The notes below the pieces were generated by a model. The model was not told where the DNA came from. It saw nothing but the letters and a program-made list of their open reading frames with translations, and made no database searches. 64,000 bases of DNA from Methylocystis sp. Lineage in GTDB: Bacteria; Pseudomonadota; Alphaproteobacteria; Rhizobiales; Beijerinckiaceae. The position numbers were made by a program, and so were the translations under genes. Below, one piece after another: positions 1-8,342 of this stretch. The stretch covers positions 124,001-188,000 of the forward strand of contig JADCCX010000009.1 in assembly GCA_020252485.1 (NCBI GenBank). The letters run 5' to 3'. Every line of letters starts with the position of its first letter. Positions within the stretch are counted from its first letter, which is position 1.

Positions 1-42
1 CTCGAAGCCGAAGGATTCCTTCCGATCGACTGGAGATTGTGA
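1..42 (+). CDS. C-terminal tail of an upstream gene (partial)
   Basis: An open frame enters from the left edge and stops at a TGA at 40-42, giving the last 13 residues LEAEGFLPIDWRL. The stop lies 4 bases before the stop codon of the next, opposite-strand gene, which is the tight tail-to-tail spacing seen elsewhere in this window. The piece is too short to assign a family. It could be chance open frame. Confidence 0.3.
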   Translation, partial: LEAEGFLPIDWRL

Positions 43-46
43 GGCC

Positions 47-280
47 TTACTTGTCAAAGATGGGCTCGACGGCCGCAGCATGCCGGAAGAACTTCACCAT
101 GGCGTAGAGCCCGGCGGCGACGAACAATCCGATCAGAACCCTGCTCCATAATCCGGATAGCTCGAAGACGCCGCCAAGGGCCCAGCCCAGCGCCAATGCC
201 GCACCCAGGATTTCGGTGCCCACGAGGATCGTCACCGAGACGATGGTGATGAGGTTCCGGGTGTTCATGCGACCGGCCAT
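47..280 (-). CDS. small two-helix membrane protein, unknown function
   Basis: A 77-residue protein with two hydrophobic stretches (about residues 10-35 and 43-62) separated by a short polar loop, and a charged C-terminal tail. I do not recognise a named family. It is transcribed divergently from the gamma-glutamyltransferase gene, so the two probably share a short promoter region. A second in-frame ATG four codons in (268) is an alternative start; an AAAGG purine run lies upstream of both. No catalytic or metal-binding pattern is visible. Confidence 0.6.
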   Translation of the reverse strand: MAGRMNTRNLITIVSVTILVGTEILGAALALGWALGGVFELSGLWSRVLIGLFVAAGLYAMVKFFRHAAAVEPIFDK

Positions 281-393
281 GCTGCGCTCAACCTTTCAAG
301 GGGATGCCCCGCTTGTGCATTGCGAGCGTCGGATATAGCAATCGGCCGTCGCAGACAACAAGCGCGAAACCGCGCTCCGCCCCGGATTCTCTG

Positions 394-1986
394 ATGGAAA
401 CACCCGTCTTCAATGCCGCTGCCGTTGCGGCGCCCCATGCTGCTGCCTGCGAAGCCGGCCTCGCGATCCTGAGGGAGGGCGGTAACGCGCTCGAAGCCAC
501 GATTGCCGTCGCGGCCACCATCGCCGTCGTCTATCCGCATATGAACGGCATCGGCGGGGACAGTTTCTGGGTCATCCGGGAGCCCTCCGGCAAGGTGCGG
601 TCGATCGAGGCCTGCGGCTTTGCGGGCGAACACGCCACGATCGAGCGCTACCGGAGCATGGAGCTCGATGCCATCCCCCTTAGGGGACCGCAGGCGACCC
701 TGACCGTGCCCGGCGCCATCGGCGGCTGGCAAATGGCCATGGAGATGGCGAAAGCCAATAGCGGCAGGCTGCCGCTCGACATGCTGCTGCACCACGCGGT
801 CACCGCCGCGAGGGAAGGCTCGGCGGTCGGAAAATCCGAGGCCCGCTACATCATCAAGGATGATCAGGCGCTGTTCGGCCTTCCTTTCTTCAAGGAGGCC
901 TATTTCAGCGAAGGCAAGCAGCCGGCGGCCGGCAGCCTCCGCCGGTTTCCGGCCCTGGCCGCCACGCTGCAGCATCTCGCCGAAGCGGGGCTCGACGATT
1001 TCTACCGCGGCGATGTCGGGCGCGAGATGGCCGCCGATCTCGAGAAGGCGGGGACGCCGATCACGCGGGCGGATCTGACGAAATACCGCGCGGCGGAGCG
1101 CCAGCCGCTCTCGGCGCGGGTCGGCGATTGCATGGTCTATATGCCGCAGCCGCCCAGCCAGGGCATCGCCGCGCTGATGATGCTCGGCATCTTCGACCAG
1201 CTTGGCGTCACGCGCGGCGACAGCGTCGACCATCTGCATGGCATGATCGAAAGCGTGAAACGCGCCAATAGCTTGCGGAACCGCCTGGTGACCGAATTCG
1301 ACCGCATTCCGGAGGATCTTGCGCCCTATCTCACGGAGACCCGCTTCGCCCGGGAAGCGCTGCAGATCGACAGGGAGCGGGCGGCTCCCTGGCCGCTGCC
1401 GCGCATGGAGGACGGCGATACAATCTGGTGCGGCGTCATCGACGGCAATGGCATGGCCGTGTCGCTCATCCAGTCGCTCTTCTGGGAGTATGGATCAGGC
1501 GTGGTGCTGCCGCGCACGGGCGTGCTCATGCAGAATCGCGGGCTGGGCCTGTCGCTTGATCCAGCCTCGATCAATGCGCTGAAGCAGGGGCGGCGCCCCT
1601 TCCATACGCTGCATGCGCCGCTGGCGGTTTTCGATGATGGCCGGACCATGAGCTACGGCTCGATGGGCGGGGAAGTCCAGCCGCAGATCACGAGCAACAA
1701 TTTCCTGCGCTATGCCCGGTTCGGCCAATCCGTCACGGCGGCGCTCGATGCGCCCCGCTTCACTTTTGGCAAGGCCTGGAACGCCAGCCGCGCCACGGTC
1801 AAGATGGAGAACCGCTTCGATCCGGCGCTGGTGGCGGCGCTGCAAAAACGGGGCCACGAAGTCGAGATCAATCCCAACCCCTATGCTGATTCATTCGGCC
1901 ACGCGGGCATGCTGGTCAAACATGCGGACGGCCGCGTTCTCGCCGATCACGATCCCCGCGCCGATGGCGGCGCGATGGGAATCTGA
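394..1986 (+). CDS. gamma-glutamyltransferase family protein
   Basis: Ntn-hydrolase of the gamma-glutamyltranspeptidase family, 530 residues from this start. Family members are made as a precursor that cleaves itself just before a catalytic Thr. Here that residue is Thr343 in DGDTIWCGVIDGNG, followed by the small-subunit features MAVSLIQS and YGSGV; the large subunit opens with the typical APHAAACEAGLAILREGGNA block and an HMNGIGGD motif. No signal peptide is visible, so it is probably cytoplasmic, closer to the oxamate-amidohydrolase or acylase-like branch than to periplasmic Ggt; the substrate cannot be read from sequence. The frame is open from an ATG at 304, but homology begins after the ATG at 394. 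Its stop abuts the stop of chpT. Confidence 0.85.
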   Translation: METPVFNAAAVAAPHAAACEAGLAILREGGNALEATIAVAATIAVVYPHMNGIGGDSFWVIREPSGKVRSIEACGFAGEHATIERYRSMELDAIPLRGPQATLTVPGAIGGWQMAMEMAKANSGRLPLDMLLHHAVTAAREGSAVGKSEARYIIKDDQALFGLPFFKEAYFSEGKQPAAGSLRRFPALAATLQHLAEAGLDDFYRGDVGREMAADLEKAGTPITRADLTKYRAAERQPLSARVGDCMVYMPQPPSQGIAALMMLGIFDQLGVTRGDSVDHLHGMIESVKRANSLRNRLVTEFDRIPEDLAPYLTETRFAREALQIDRERAAPWPLPRMEDGDTIWCGVIDGNGMAVSLIQSLFWEYGSGVVLPRTGVLMQNRGLGLSLDPASINALKQGRRPFHTLHAPLAVFDDGRTMSYGSMGGEVQPQITSNNFLRYARFGQSVTAALDAPRFTFGKAWNASRATVKMENRFDPALVAALQKRGHEVEINPNPYADSFGHAGMLVKHADGRVLADHDPRADGGAMGI

Positions 1987-2652
1987 TCAGGCGGCGTCGC
2001 TGACGGCTTCGCCCGCCCGGCGCGAGACGATCCTGACGACATCCTCGTTGATGCTGATATCGATCGCCATATGCGCCGCCCGGGCGATCATGCCCGCATA
2101 GAAGGGCTGGATGCCATGGGCATCGACGGCCCCGTTCTCCGGCTGGCCGGCGATGGAAAGCTCCACGCCATGCGGAATGCGGGCATTCTTGCCCTGCGCG
2201 GTGATGGTGAAGGTGGGGCGGTCGCCGTCGCCTTCGATGACGCAATCGAGCGAGCCGCCGCGCGGGATGCAGGAAGACCCTACGACCAGGAGATTCAACA
2301 GGAGCTTGACGCGATTCTTGGGCATCAGCAGACGCGGTCCGGTCCAGCTGAGGCGCAGCTTGTCGTCGTTCAGGAAGCCCTTGGCGACCTGTTCGGCGTC
2401 ACCCGTGTCGATGGCCGATCCGGCCGATCCCGCCGCGCCGAAAGCGATGCGGGCGAATTGCAGCCGGGCGGAAGCCGTCTTGGCGCTCTTGTTGATCAGC
2501 TCCAGCGCGAAATCGCGCATGCTGGAATCCTTTTCCTCGGCCAGCACCTCCAGCCCGTTGACGATGGCACCGACGGGACTAATGACATCATGACAGACGC
2601 GGCTGCACAGCAGCGCCGCGAGGTCGAGCGAATCGAGTTGAACCATGGTCAT
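1987..2652 (-). CDS. chpT: histidine phosphotransferase ChpT
   Basis: ChpT carries phosphate from the hybrid kinase CckA to the cell-cycle regulators CtrA and CpdR in alphaproteobacteria. The 221-residue product has the family's dimerisation helix with the phospho-acceptor His21 in the motif SRVCHDVISPVGAI, followed by a degenerate HATPase-like domain rich in beta strands (about residues 85-215) that lacks ATP-binding boxes, as expected for a pseudo-kinase fold. The start at 2652 is chosen because an AAGGCGG ribosome site lies just upstream and homology begins there; the frame stays open for 39 codons further. Convergent with the gamma-glutamyltransferase gene, divergent from cysQ. Confidence 0.9.
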   Translation of the reverse strand: MTMVQLDSLDLAALLCSRVCHDVISPVGAIVNGLEVLAEEKDSSMRDFALELINKSAKTASARLQFARIAFGAAGSAGSAIDTGDAEQVAKGFLNDDKLRLSWTGPRLLMPKNRVKLLLNLLVVGSSCIPRGGSLDCVIEGDGDRPTFTITAQGKNARIPHGVELSIAGQPENGAVDAHGIQPFYAGMIARAAHMAIDISINEDVVRIVSRRAGEAVSDAA

Positions 2653-2811
2653 GGAAGTCCGCCTTTCGCACGAATCGATTCGTTGGCAGTGAAAATATGA
2701 TAGAGACTCGGGCAAAACGAAATGCGAGGTTTGGCATTCGTTCTTCCCATGCCCCATTTGGCATGACATGATTGCTCAAATCATAACAACACGGCGTTCG
2801 AGGCCGGAATA

Positions 2812-3654
2812 ATGGGTAGGGACCGCAAGGAAGATCAAAACGCCCTCGCTGGCGTGCTCGACGCATTTGTCGAGGCGGCTGCGGCCGGGGCCAAGGCGAT
2901 GCAGCTGATCGGGCGGGCCTTCATCGAGATCAAGGGTGATGGCACGCCGCATGCCGCGGCGGACGGCGCCAGCGACAGAGCAATCCATCAGGTGCTCAGC
3001 CGGCGGCTTCCGGGCCTGCCGATCGTTTCGGAGGAAAGTGCTGGCGAACCGCCCGCCCATTTCGCCGATGGCCGCTTCGTGCTTGTCGATCCTCTGGATG
3101 GCACGCGCGAGTTTCTCGAAGGCCACCCCGATCACGCCGTCTGCATCGCGCTGATCGAGCGCCGCAGGCCGGTCGCCGGCGTCATCCTCGCCCCGGTCAA
3201 GGGAAAGGCCTGGATCGCGGGAGAAGACGCGCGCGAATACGACCTCGATGCGGATTTCCGCCTGATCGAAGAGTCGGCGCGCGTCCTTTGCGTCGACAAG
3301 GCCCGCGACAAGGCGCAACGGCTGGTCACCAGCCGCTCGCGTCCGGATCCTTTGGCGCTCAAGATGTATCCCAATCTCGCCCCCTCGTCGATCAAGCAGA
3401 TGGGGGCCGTGCTGAAGCTGGTTGCGATCGCGCGCGGCGACGCCTGCGTGTTCCCGACGAGCAATCCCTCCGCCGAATGGGACATTGCGGCCGGCGAGGC
3501 GCTGGTCAGGGCCGCCGGCGGCGTGATGTCCAACCGCAACGGCAAGCGGTTGGTCTATGGCCGCAAGCGCCATCACTTCCGCCACGAGCCTTATGTGGCC
3601 GCCTGCAACCGGATGGTGCTGCGCCAGGCGCTCGCTCAGTGGCCGGCGAGCTGA
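2812..3654 (+). CDS. cysQ: 3'(2'),5'-bisphosphate nucleotidase CysQ
   Basis: Member of the Mg2+-dependent, lithium-sensitive inositol monophosphatase superfamily; CysQ removes the 3'-phosphate from PAP and so recycles the by-product of sulfate assimilation. The 280-residue product shows all metal-site motifs: SEES at 73-76, DPLDGT at 93-98 and the C-terminal WD at 223-224 (WDIAAGEALVRAAGG). Length matches the family. No signal peptide; cytoplasmic. Its last 19 bases overlap the end of the convergent YHS-domain gene. No other sulfate assimilation gene is adjacent. Confidence 0.9.
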   Translation: MGRDRKEDQNALAGVLDAFVEAAAAGAKAMQLIGRAFIEIKGDGTPHAAADGASDRAIHQVLSRRLPGLPIVSEESAGEPPAHFADGRFVLVDPLDGTREFLEGHPDHAVCIALIERRRPVAGVILAPVKGKAWIAGEDAREYDLDADFRLIEESARVLCVDKARDKAQRLVTSRSRPDPLALKMYPNLAPSSIKQMGAVLKLVAIARGDACVFPTSNPSAEWDIAAGEALVRAAGGVMSNRNGKRLVYGRKRHHFRHEPYVAACNRMVLRQALAQWPAS

Positions 3655-4136
3655 CGCACCACGCGCGGCCAGTTTTCCCTGGCTTTCCGCCGGATGTCGG
3701 GATCGGCGGCGAAGAGATCGCGGTCCTTCTCCGTCCTGAACAGCGCCACACGGCCGCCGATCAGCAAGAAATTCGCCGGATCCCCCTTCGTCAGATTGCC
3801 GTTGCTGACCGAGACGCCGTCATGACCGCCGAAAAGGGGGATATAGACGAGAGGGTCCGCCTCAAAGGCAGCCTTGTTGGCAGCTGAAGCGAAACGCCAG
3901 AGGCGATCGTCAAATCTGGCTTCATGGGCGGCGAGCCCTGGCTTTGCCGCCTGGTCGATGTGATAGGCCACCGCATCATAGCCGAAGAGCGCAAGGCCGG
4001 TTCCGGGATCGGTGATGACATGAAAGCGCGGGTCGGGCGACAGGGGGTTGGGCTGGGCCGCAGAGGCGAGCGGGGCCGTCGACAGCCAGAAAAGCACGAT
4101 CGCCGCCGCCAAAAAGCCATTTCTGCCCCATGTCAT
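3636..4136 (-). CDS. exported YHS-domain protein
   Basis: A 166-residue protein with a signal peptide (hydrophobic core FLAAAIVLFWLS, cleavage near ASA-AQ) followed by one YHS domain: LFGYDAVAYH, then the W-F-AS-AANKAAFEADP helix and an FGG turn. Members of this exported group usually carry a Cys near the FGG turn that could bind metal or a cofactor; here the position reads FGGHDG, so that Cys is missing. A 19-codon upstream extension is open to 4193 but precedes the signal peptide and is not believed. Function unknown; possibly metal-related binding in the periplasm. Confidence 0.75.
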   Translation of the reverse strand: MTWGRNGFLAAAIVLFWLSTAPLASAAQPNPLSPDPRFHVITDPGTGLALFGYDAVAYHIDQAAKPGLAAHEARFDDRLWRFASAANKAAFEADPLVYIPLFGGHDGVSVSNGNLTKGDPANFLLIGGRVALFRTEKDRDLFAADPDIRRKARENWPRVVRQLAGH

Positions 4137-4211
4137 CCCGATCAGCCCCGATGCTATCCGCCACGCTTGGTGATTCTGCGCCCGCAGCGTCACCGCAGGC
4201 TGACAGGATTG

Positions 4212-4238
4212 GGTAAAAATTTAGGATTTTCCGTTACC
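4212..4238. promoter_or_regulatory. inverted repeat upstream of eipA
   Basis: GGTAA (4212-4216) and TTACC (4234-4238) flank an AT-rich core 47 bases before the eipA start. This is the most AT-rich stretch nearby and is probably part of the eipA promoter or an operator. A clean CtrA box (TTAA-N7-TTAA) is not present. A second small hairpin (GACGA/TCGTC) follows at about 4245-4259. Confidence 0.35.
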
Positions 4239-4284
4239 AAATCTGACGACACTTTCGTCGCAGAGCGGTCACGAGGAGATAACC

Positions 4285-4872
4285 ATGCGTAAAGTCCTGT
4301 CGCTCCTGGGCCTTGTCCTTGGTCTGGTTGCCTTCGCGTCCATTCCTGCCAATGCGCAGCGCCAGACGGCGCCGGCGGAGGATCCCAACACGTTTTCGGG
4401 GGCCGAGATTGTGCAGAACGGGCATCACTTCTTTGGCAGCCTTTCCCGCGGTCTCGCCCTGACCGTCGAGGAGGCGAACCGCCGCTGGGGAGAGCCGAAC
4501 GGCTATATTCTCGGCCAGGAAGGCTCGGGCGCTTACTTCGCCGGCCTGCGCTTCGGCGAAGGCGTGCTCTATACCCGCAATGCCGGTGAGCAGAAGGTTT
4601 ACTGGCAGGGACCGTCCGTCGGCTTGGACTGGGGCGGAGACGGCGCCCGCACCATGATCCTCGTCTACAATCTGCAGAACAAGAACAGCATCTTCCAGCG
4701 CTTCGGCGGCGCGAACGGCTCCGCCTATCTGGTCGCCGGCTTTGGCATGACCGCGCTGACGTCCGGCGACGGCGTCACGCTGGTGCCGATCCGGACCGGG
4801 ATCGGCGCGCGTCTGGGCGTCAATCTCGGCTATCTGAAGTTCACCGACCAGCCGACCTGGAACCCCTTCTGA
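4285..4872 (+). CDS. eipA: EipA family envelope integrity protein (DUF1134)
   Basis: A 195-residue exported protein matching DUF1134, named EipA in Brucella, a small periplasmic beta-barrel-like protein needed for envelope integrity. It has a typical signal peptide (MRKVLSLLGLVLGLVAF, cleavage ANA-QR near residue 24), then the family core with SGAEIVQNGHHFFGSLSRGLA, the Gly/Tyr-rich GSGAYFAGLRFGEG segment and the C-terminal TGIGARLGVNLGYLKFT. There is no cysteine in the mature protein. A GAGGAGATAACC ribosome site precedes the ATG. Family and length agree well; any cell-cycle control is inferred from relatives. Confidence 0.88.
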   Translation: MRKVLSLLGLVLGLVAFASIPANAQRQTAPAEDPNTFSGAEIVQNGHHFFGSLSRGLALTVEEANRRWGEPNGYILGQEGSGAYFAGLRFGEGVLYTRNAGEQKVYWQGPSVGLDWGGDGARTMILVYNLQNKNSIFQRFGGANGSAYLVAGFGMTALTSGDGVTLVPIRTGIGARLGVNLGYLKFTDQPTWNPF

Positions 4873-4959
4873 CGCAACGGCGGGGCGGCCCTGCTTGACG
4901 GGCTGGCTTCCGGCCCTCAGTCATGGCACAGAAGGTCCGCATGGAGCGCTGACCCGCCG

Positions 4960-6030
4960 GTGATCGAACAGAGCCTCTATTTCGCGCTTGGGTTTCTGGC
5001 GGCGACATTGCTTTCGCTTGCTGTGCTGCCGGCCTTCTGGCGGCGCGCCTATCGCCTGAGCCGCAGGGAAATCGAGGCGACATTGCCCCTGTCGCCGAAG
5101 GAGATCGCGGCCGAGCGCGATCAGTTGCGCGCCAAAGCCGCCGTGGAGCGGGTCCAGCTCGAGCAGGCGGTTGATGCGGTCGAGGCCAGACGGCAAAAAG
5201 CCATGGCGGAGATCGGTCAGAAGGCGATCCTGCTTGCCGAACGCGGTGACGAACTGACCGCGCGCGATGCCAGCATTGCCGCTCTCGAAGCCCGCGCGGG
5301 CGGCCTCGATGCCACATTGGCCGCGACGCAAGACATCCTGGCGGAAACGCGCGGCAAACTCGGCGCCGCCCAGGCCGAACTGGCTCAGCTTGCCAAGGAT
5401 CATGGAGCGCTTGAGGCCCGCAGAACTGAGATCGAGGATCTTGCCGACCAGCGCCGGGTGGAGATCGCCGCGCTGAAGACCAATCTCGAGGCGCAGAAAG
5501 CGCGGATCGGCGAGATCGATGCGGAGCTCCGGATTTCGCGCGTGGAAGCGCGCCAGCGCGGCGAACAGCTGCGTGAAACGGCCAGGATGCTGAGGGAGGC
5601 CGAAAAGGACCGGGCGATCCTGACGAGCCGTCTTGAAGCTGCGGAGGAGATTTCGGACAAGCGGGCGGCCATCATCGCAGAGCGCGACGCGCGGGTTGAG
5701 GATCTGCGCGAAAAGGCAGCGCAGTTGACACGCGCCGGCAAGGAGATGGACGGCCTGCTCAAGCGCGAGACCCGTAAGGCCGCGCAGGCCGAAAAGGCAT
5801 TGGCGGAACGCGACGCGGCGATTCTCAAGCTGCGCGACGATGCGCGTCTCACCGCTGGCGATCTGACGCGATCCATCGAGAAGCTTAGGGCCGACAAGCA
5901 GAAACTGCAGGCCGAGGTGACCGACGCCCGGGCGAAAGCCGCCCAGCTTCGGCGCGAATTGAACGCGTTGACCGGCGCGCCGGATCGGGTGATTGCCGAT
6001 GTCCGCTCGCGGAGCGCGGCCTCCAAATAG
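4960..6030 (+). CDS. coiled-coil inner membrane protein, unknown function
   Basis: A 356-residue protein with one N-terminal transmembrane helix (about residues 5-25) followed by the segment WRRAYRLSRREIEATLPLS, typical of a conserved Hyphomicrobiales protein, and then some 300 residues of almost unbroken charged heptads (Ala/Glu/Arg/Lys-rich) predicted as coiled coil. The C-terminus is short and basic. It starts at a GTG: the nearest upstream ATG (4941) runs into a stop after three codons. Likely a membrane-tethered rod protruding into the cytoplasm, perhaps a scaffold. It follows eipA by 87 bases on the same strand and may be co-transcribed with it. Confidence 0.75.
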   Translation: MIEQSLYFALGFLAATLLSLAVLPAFWRRAYRLSRREIEATLPLSPKEIAAERDQLRAKAAVERVQLEQAVDAVEARRQKAMAEIGQKAILLAERGDELTARDASIAALEARAGGLDATLAATQDILAETRGKLGAAQAELAQLAKDHGALEARRTEIEDLADQRRVEIAALKTNLEAQKARIGEIDAELRISRVEARQRGEQLRETARMLREAEKDRAILTSRLEAAEEISDKRAAIIAERDARVEDLREKAAQLTRAGKEMDGLLKRETRKAAQAEKALAERDAAILKLRDDARLTAGDLTRSIEKLRADKQKLQAEVTDARAKAAQLRRELNALTGAPDRVIADVRSRSAASK

Positions 6031-6219
6031 CAGCCCGTCATTTTTCGGGCCATATTGCGTTCATCTTCGCTGTGCAAAACGCCGATCAATAAACGGAAAA
6101 TCGCCGGGTAGAGCCCGGCAGGACGGCATGCTTGACAAAGTCGGCTGCCGCCGATTTCACGGAGCAACTTGTTCAAAAGGCGAGGAGCATTTCTGGTTCT
6201 TCGCAGGGAGTGAAGGCGC

Positions 6220-8301
6220 ATGATCGATATCGCCATCGTGGGCGGCGGGCCAGGCGGCCTGATTACGTCCTGGCATCTGAGCCGGAAGCTGCAGCATGAA
6301 TCGAATGTGACGCTCTTCGAGGCGACCGGCCGTCTCGGCGGGAAGATCATGACCAGGCGCTTCGACAAGGTGGATGCGATCTACGAGGCGGGCGTCGCAG
6401 AAATCTATGGCTACTCGAAGCTCGGCCCCGATCCGTTGCGGGAGATGATCGACGGGTTCGGCCTCAAGACCGTGCCGATGGACAGCGATACCGTTGTCAT
6501 GGACGGCAACGTCATGGCCGGGATCGACGGCCTGAAGAAATTCTACGGCGCCAAGACGGCCAATGCCGTGAAAGCCTTCCGCAAGACCTGCAGCTCCATG
6601 CTGTCGCCGGCCCAGTATTACGAGGGGGTCGGCAAGGAGGACAATGCCCATCCCTGGACCAATCTCAGCTGTCAGGATCTGCTGGAGAAGGAGGTCGATG
6701 ACGAGACGGCGCGCAAGTTCTTCAAGATCGCGGCCCGCTCGGATATCGCTTCCGAGCCGCATCTGACCAACGGCCTGAACGGACTGAAGAACTTCCTGAT
6801 GGATCTCGACGGCTACATCGATCTCTATTCGATCGTCGGAGGCAACCAGAGCCTGATCGACAAGCTCGTCGAGACAAACACCCACAAGGTCGAGCTGGAA
6901 AGCCGCGTTCTGCGTTGCGGGCGGGCCGAGAACGGCCGCTACTGCCTGCATATCCAGCATGGCGGCAAGGTAACGGTGCGGGAATTCGATATCGTTGTCT
7001 TCTGCCTGCCGCACAACTGGCTTTGCACCGTCGAGTTCGATGGCGAGAAGCTGCAGAAGGCGCTCGTGCGCCATGTGGCCCATTTCGACCGGCCGGCGCA
7101 TTATCTGCGCATCACCTTGCTCTTCGACAAGAAGATCTGGGAGCCCTCCGTCACCGAGAGCTGGTGGATGTCGGATACGTTCGGGGGCTGCTGCGTCTAT
7201 GTCGAAAACGCCCGGCATGCTTATCCGAAGGATATGGGCGCGCTGGGCTGGCTGATCGCGGGGTCCGATGCGCTCGCCTATTGCAACCTTTCCGAACCGG
7301 AGCTGATCGAGGCGGCGCTTTCCTCTTTGCCGCCCTCCTTCGGCGATGCCCGCAAGCATCTTGTCGAAGGCAAGGTTCACCGTTGGCTCTCTTCGGTGAA
7401 TGCCATTCCCGGCGGCGTGCCGGTGCGCGGCGCGCGCGAGAACCATCTGCCGGAGCCGACTGAGAATCCCGGCGTCTTCCTGACGGGAGATTACCTTTAC
7501 GATTCGACGCTGAACGGACTGGTCGATTCCTGCGATATCGCCAGCGATCTCGTTGTGTCCGAGCTGACGCAGCTGCGCTACAAGCGGCAGCTCGAAGAAC
7601 TTGCCTCGAACGGCAAGCCGCAGAAGAACATCATCGACAAGGCCTATTTCGACAATTACCGCAATCTCGGCCCCTATAAGGCCGCCTATGCCACCTTCTT
7701 CGACCCCGCTTTCGTCGACGATCTGATCCGCGCGGTGTTCAAGCCGAAGAAGAAGTACCGGCTGCTGATCGCCGGATCGGCGAGCGGCGAAACATTGGCC
7801 GCCATGCGCAAGCGCGGCATCGATGCCTGGGGCATCGAGAACAACATCAATATTCATGGTCAGACGCCCGAGGCCGTCCAGGAGTTCAATGTGCTGGGAT
7901 CGATCACCGACATGCCGTTCGAGGATGGCGAGTTCGATGTGATCTACGACACGGCGCTCTGCCACGTCGCGCCCAACCGCGTCGAATGGGCTGTCGAGGA
8001 GATGCACCGCGTCTGCTCGAAAGGCGTCTTCTTCGCTTCGATGACATCTGATCTGCCGTCGGAGATCATCGACCGCTGGGACCTGATGCGCGGCGTCAAG
8101 CGGCTCGGCACCTATTGGGAATGGTCGGACCTCTTTTTCGACAACGACTTCGAGATGGCGATCAGTGACGATGCTGTTCTGGAGAAGCTGTGGGCCCGCA
8201 CGCTGGAGGCCGGCAAGGGGCCGGGCTTCTGGTATGACGACGCGGATGCCATCCGCTATTCCTTCTACAAGAAGCTCGAATCGGAAGAGGGCGACGCCTG
8301 A
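6220..8301 (+). CDS. FAD-dependent amine-oxidase-like protein fused to a SAM methyltransferase
   Basis: A 693-residue two-domain protein. Residues 1-450 are a flavin oxidoreductase of the amine oxidase/protoporphyrinogen oxidase type: dinucleotide fold IAIVGGGPGGL at the N-terminus, LFEATGRLGGKI shortly after, and the C-terminal FAD-binding block GVFLTGDYLYDSTLNGLVDS. Residues 510-690 are a class I methyltransferase with motif I LLIAGSASGETL, acidic residue in WGIEN, motif II-like DMPFEDGEFDVIYD and motif III-like RVCSKGVFF. The join is a basic linker near residue 460. Substrate and pathway are unknown; fusion suggests that oxidation and methylation act on one substrate. Starts at an ATG after GGAGTGAAGGCGC. 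Base composition resembles the flanks. Confidence 0.8.
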   Translation: MIDIAIVGGGPGGLITSWHLSRKLQHESNVTLFEATGRLGGKIMTRRFDKVDAIYEAGVAEIYGYSKLGPDPLREMIDGFGLKTVPMDSDTVVMDGNVMAGIDGLKKFYGAKTANAVKAFRKTCSSMLSPAQYYEGVGKEDNAHPWTNLSCQDLLEKEVDDETARKFFKIAARSDIASEPHLTNGLNGLKNFLMDLDGYIDLYSIVGGNQSLIDKLVETNTHKVELESRVLRCGRAENGRYCLHIQHGGKVTVREFDIVVFCLPHNWLCTVEFDGEKLQKALVRHVAHFDRPAHYLRITLLFDKKIWEPSVTESWWMSDTFGGCCVYVENARHAYPKDMGALGWLIAGSDALAYCNLSEPELIEAALSSLPPSFGDARKHLVEGKVHRWLSSVNAIPGGVPVRGARENHLPEPTENPGVFLTGDYLYDSTLNGLVDSCDIASDLVVSELTQLRYKRQLEELASNGKPQKNIIDKAYFDNYRNLGPYKAAYATFFDPAFVDDLIRAVFKPKKKYRLLIAGSASGETLAAMRKRGIDAWGIENNINIHGQTPEAVQEFNVLGSITDMPFEDGEFDVIYDTALCHVAPNRVEWAVEEMHRVCSKGVFFASMTSDLPSEIIDRWDLMRGVKRLGTYWEWSDLFFDNDFEMAISDDAVLEKLWARTLEAGKGPGFWYDDADAIRYSFYKKLESEEGDA

Positions 8302-8342
8302 TCGAGCGCGGCCTTCCTGTTTGAGTGAACAGGAGCCAAGGC

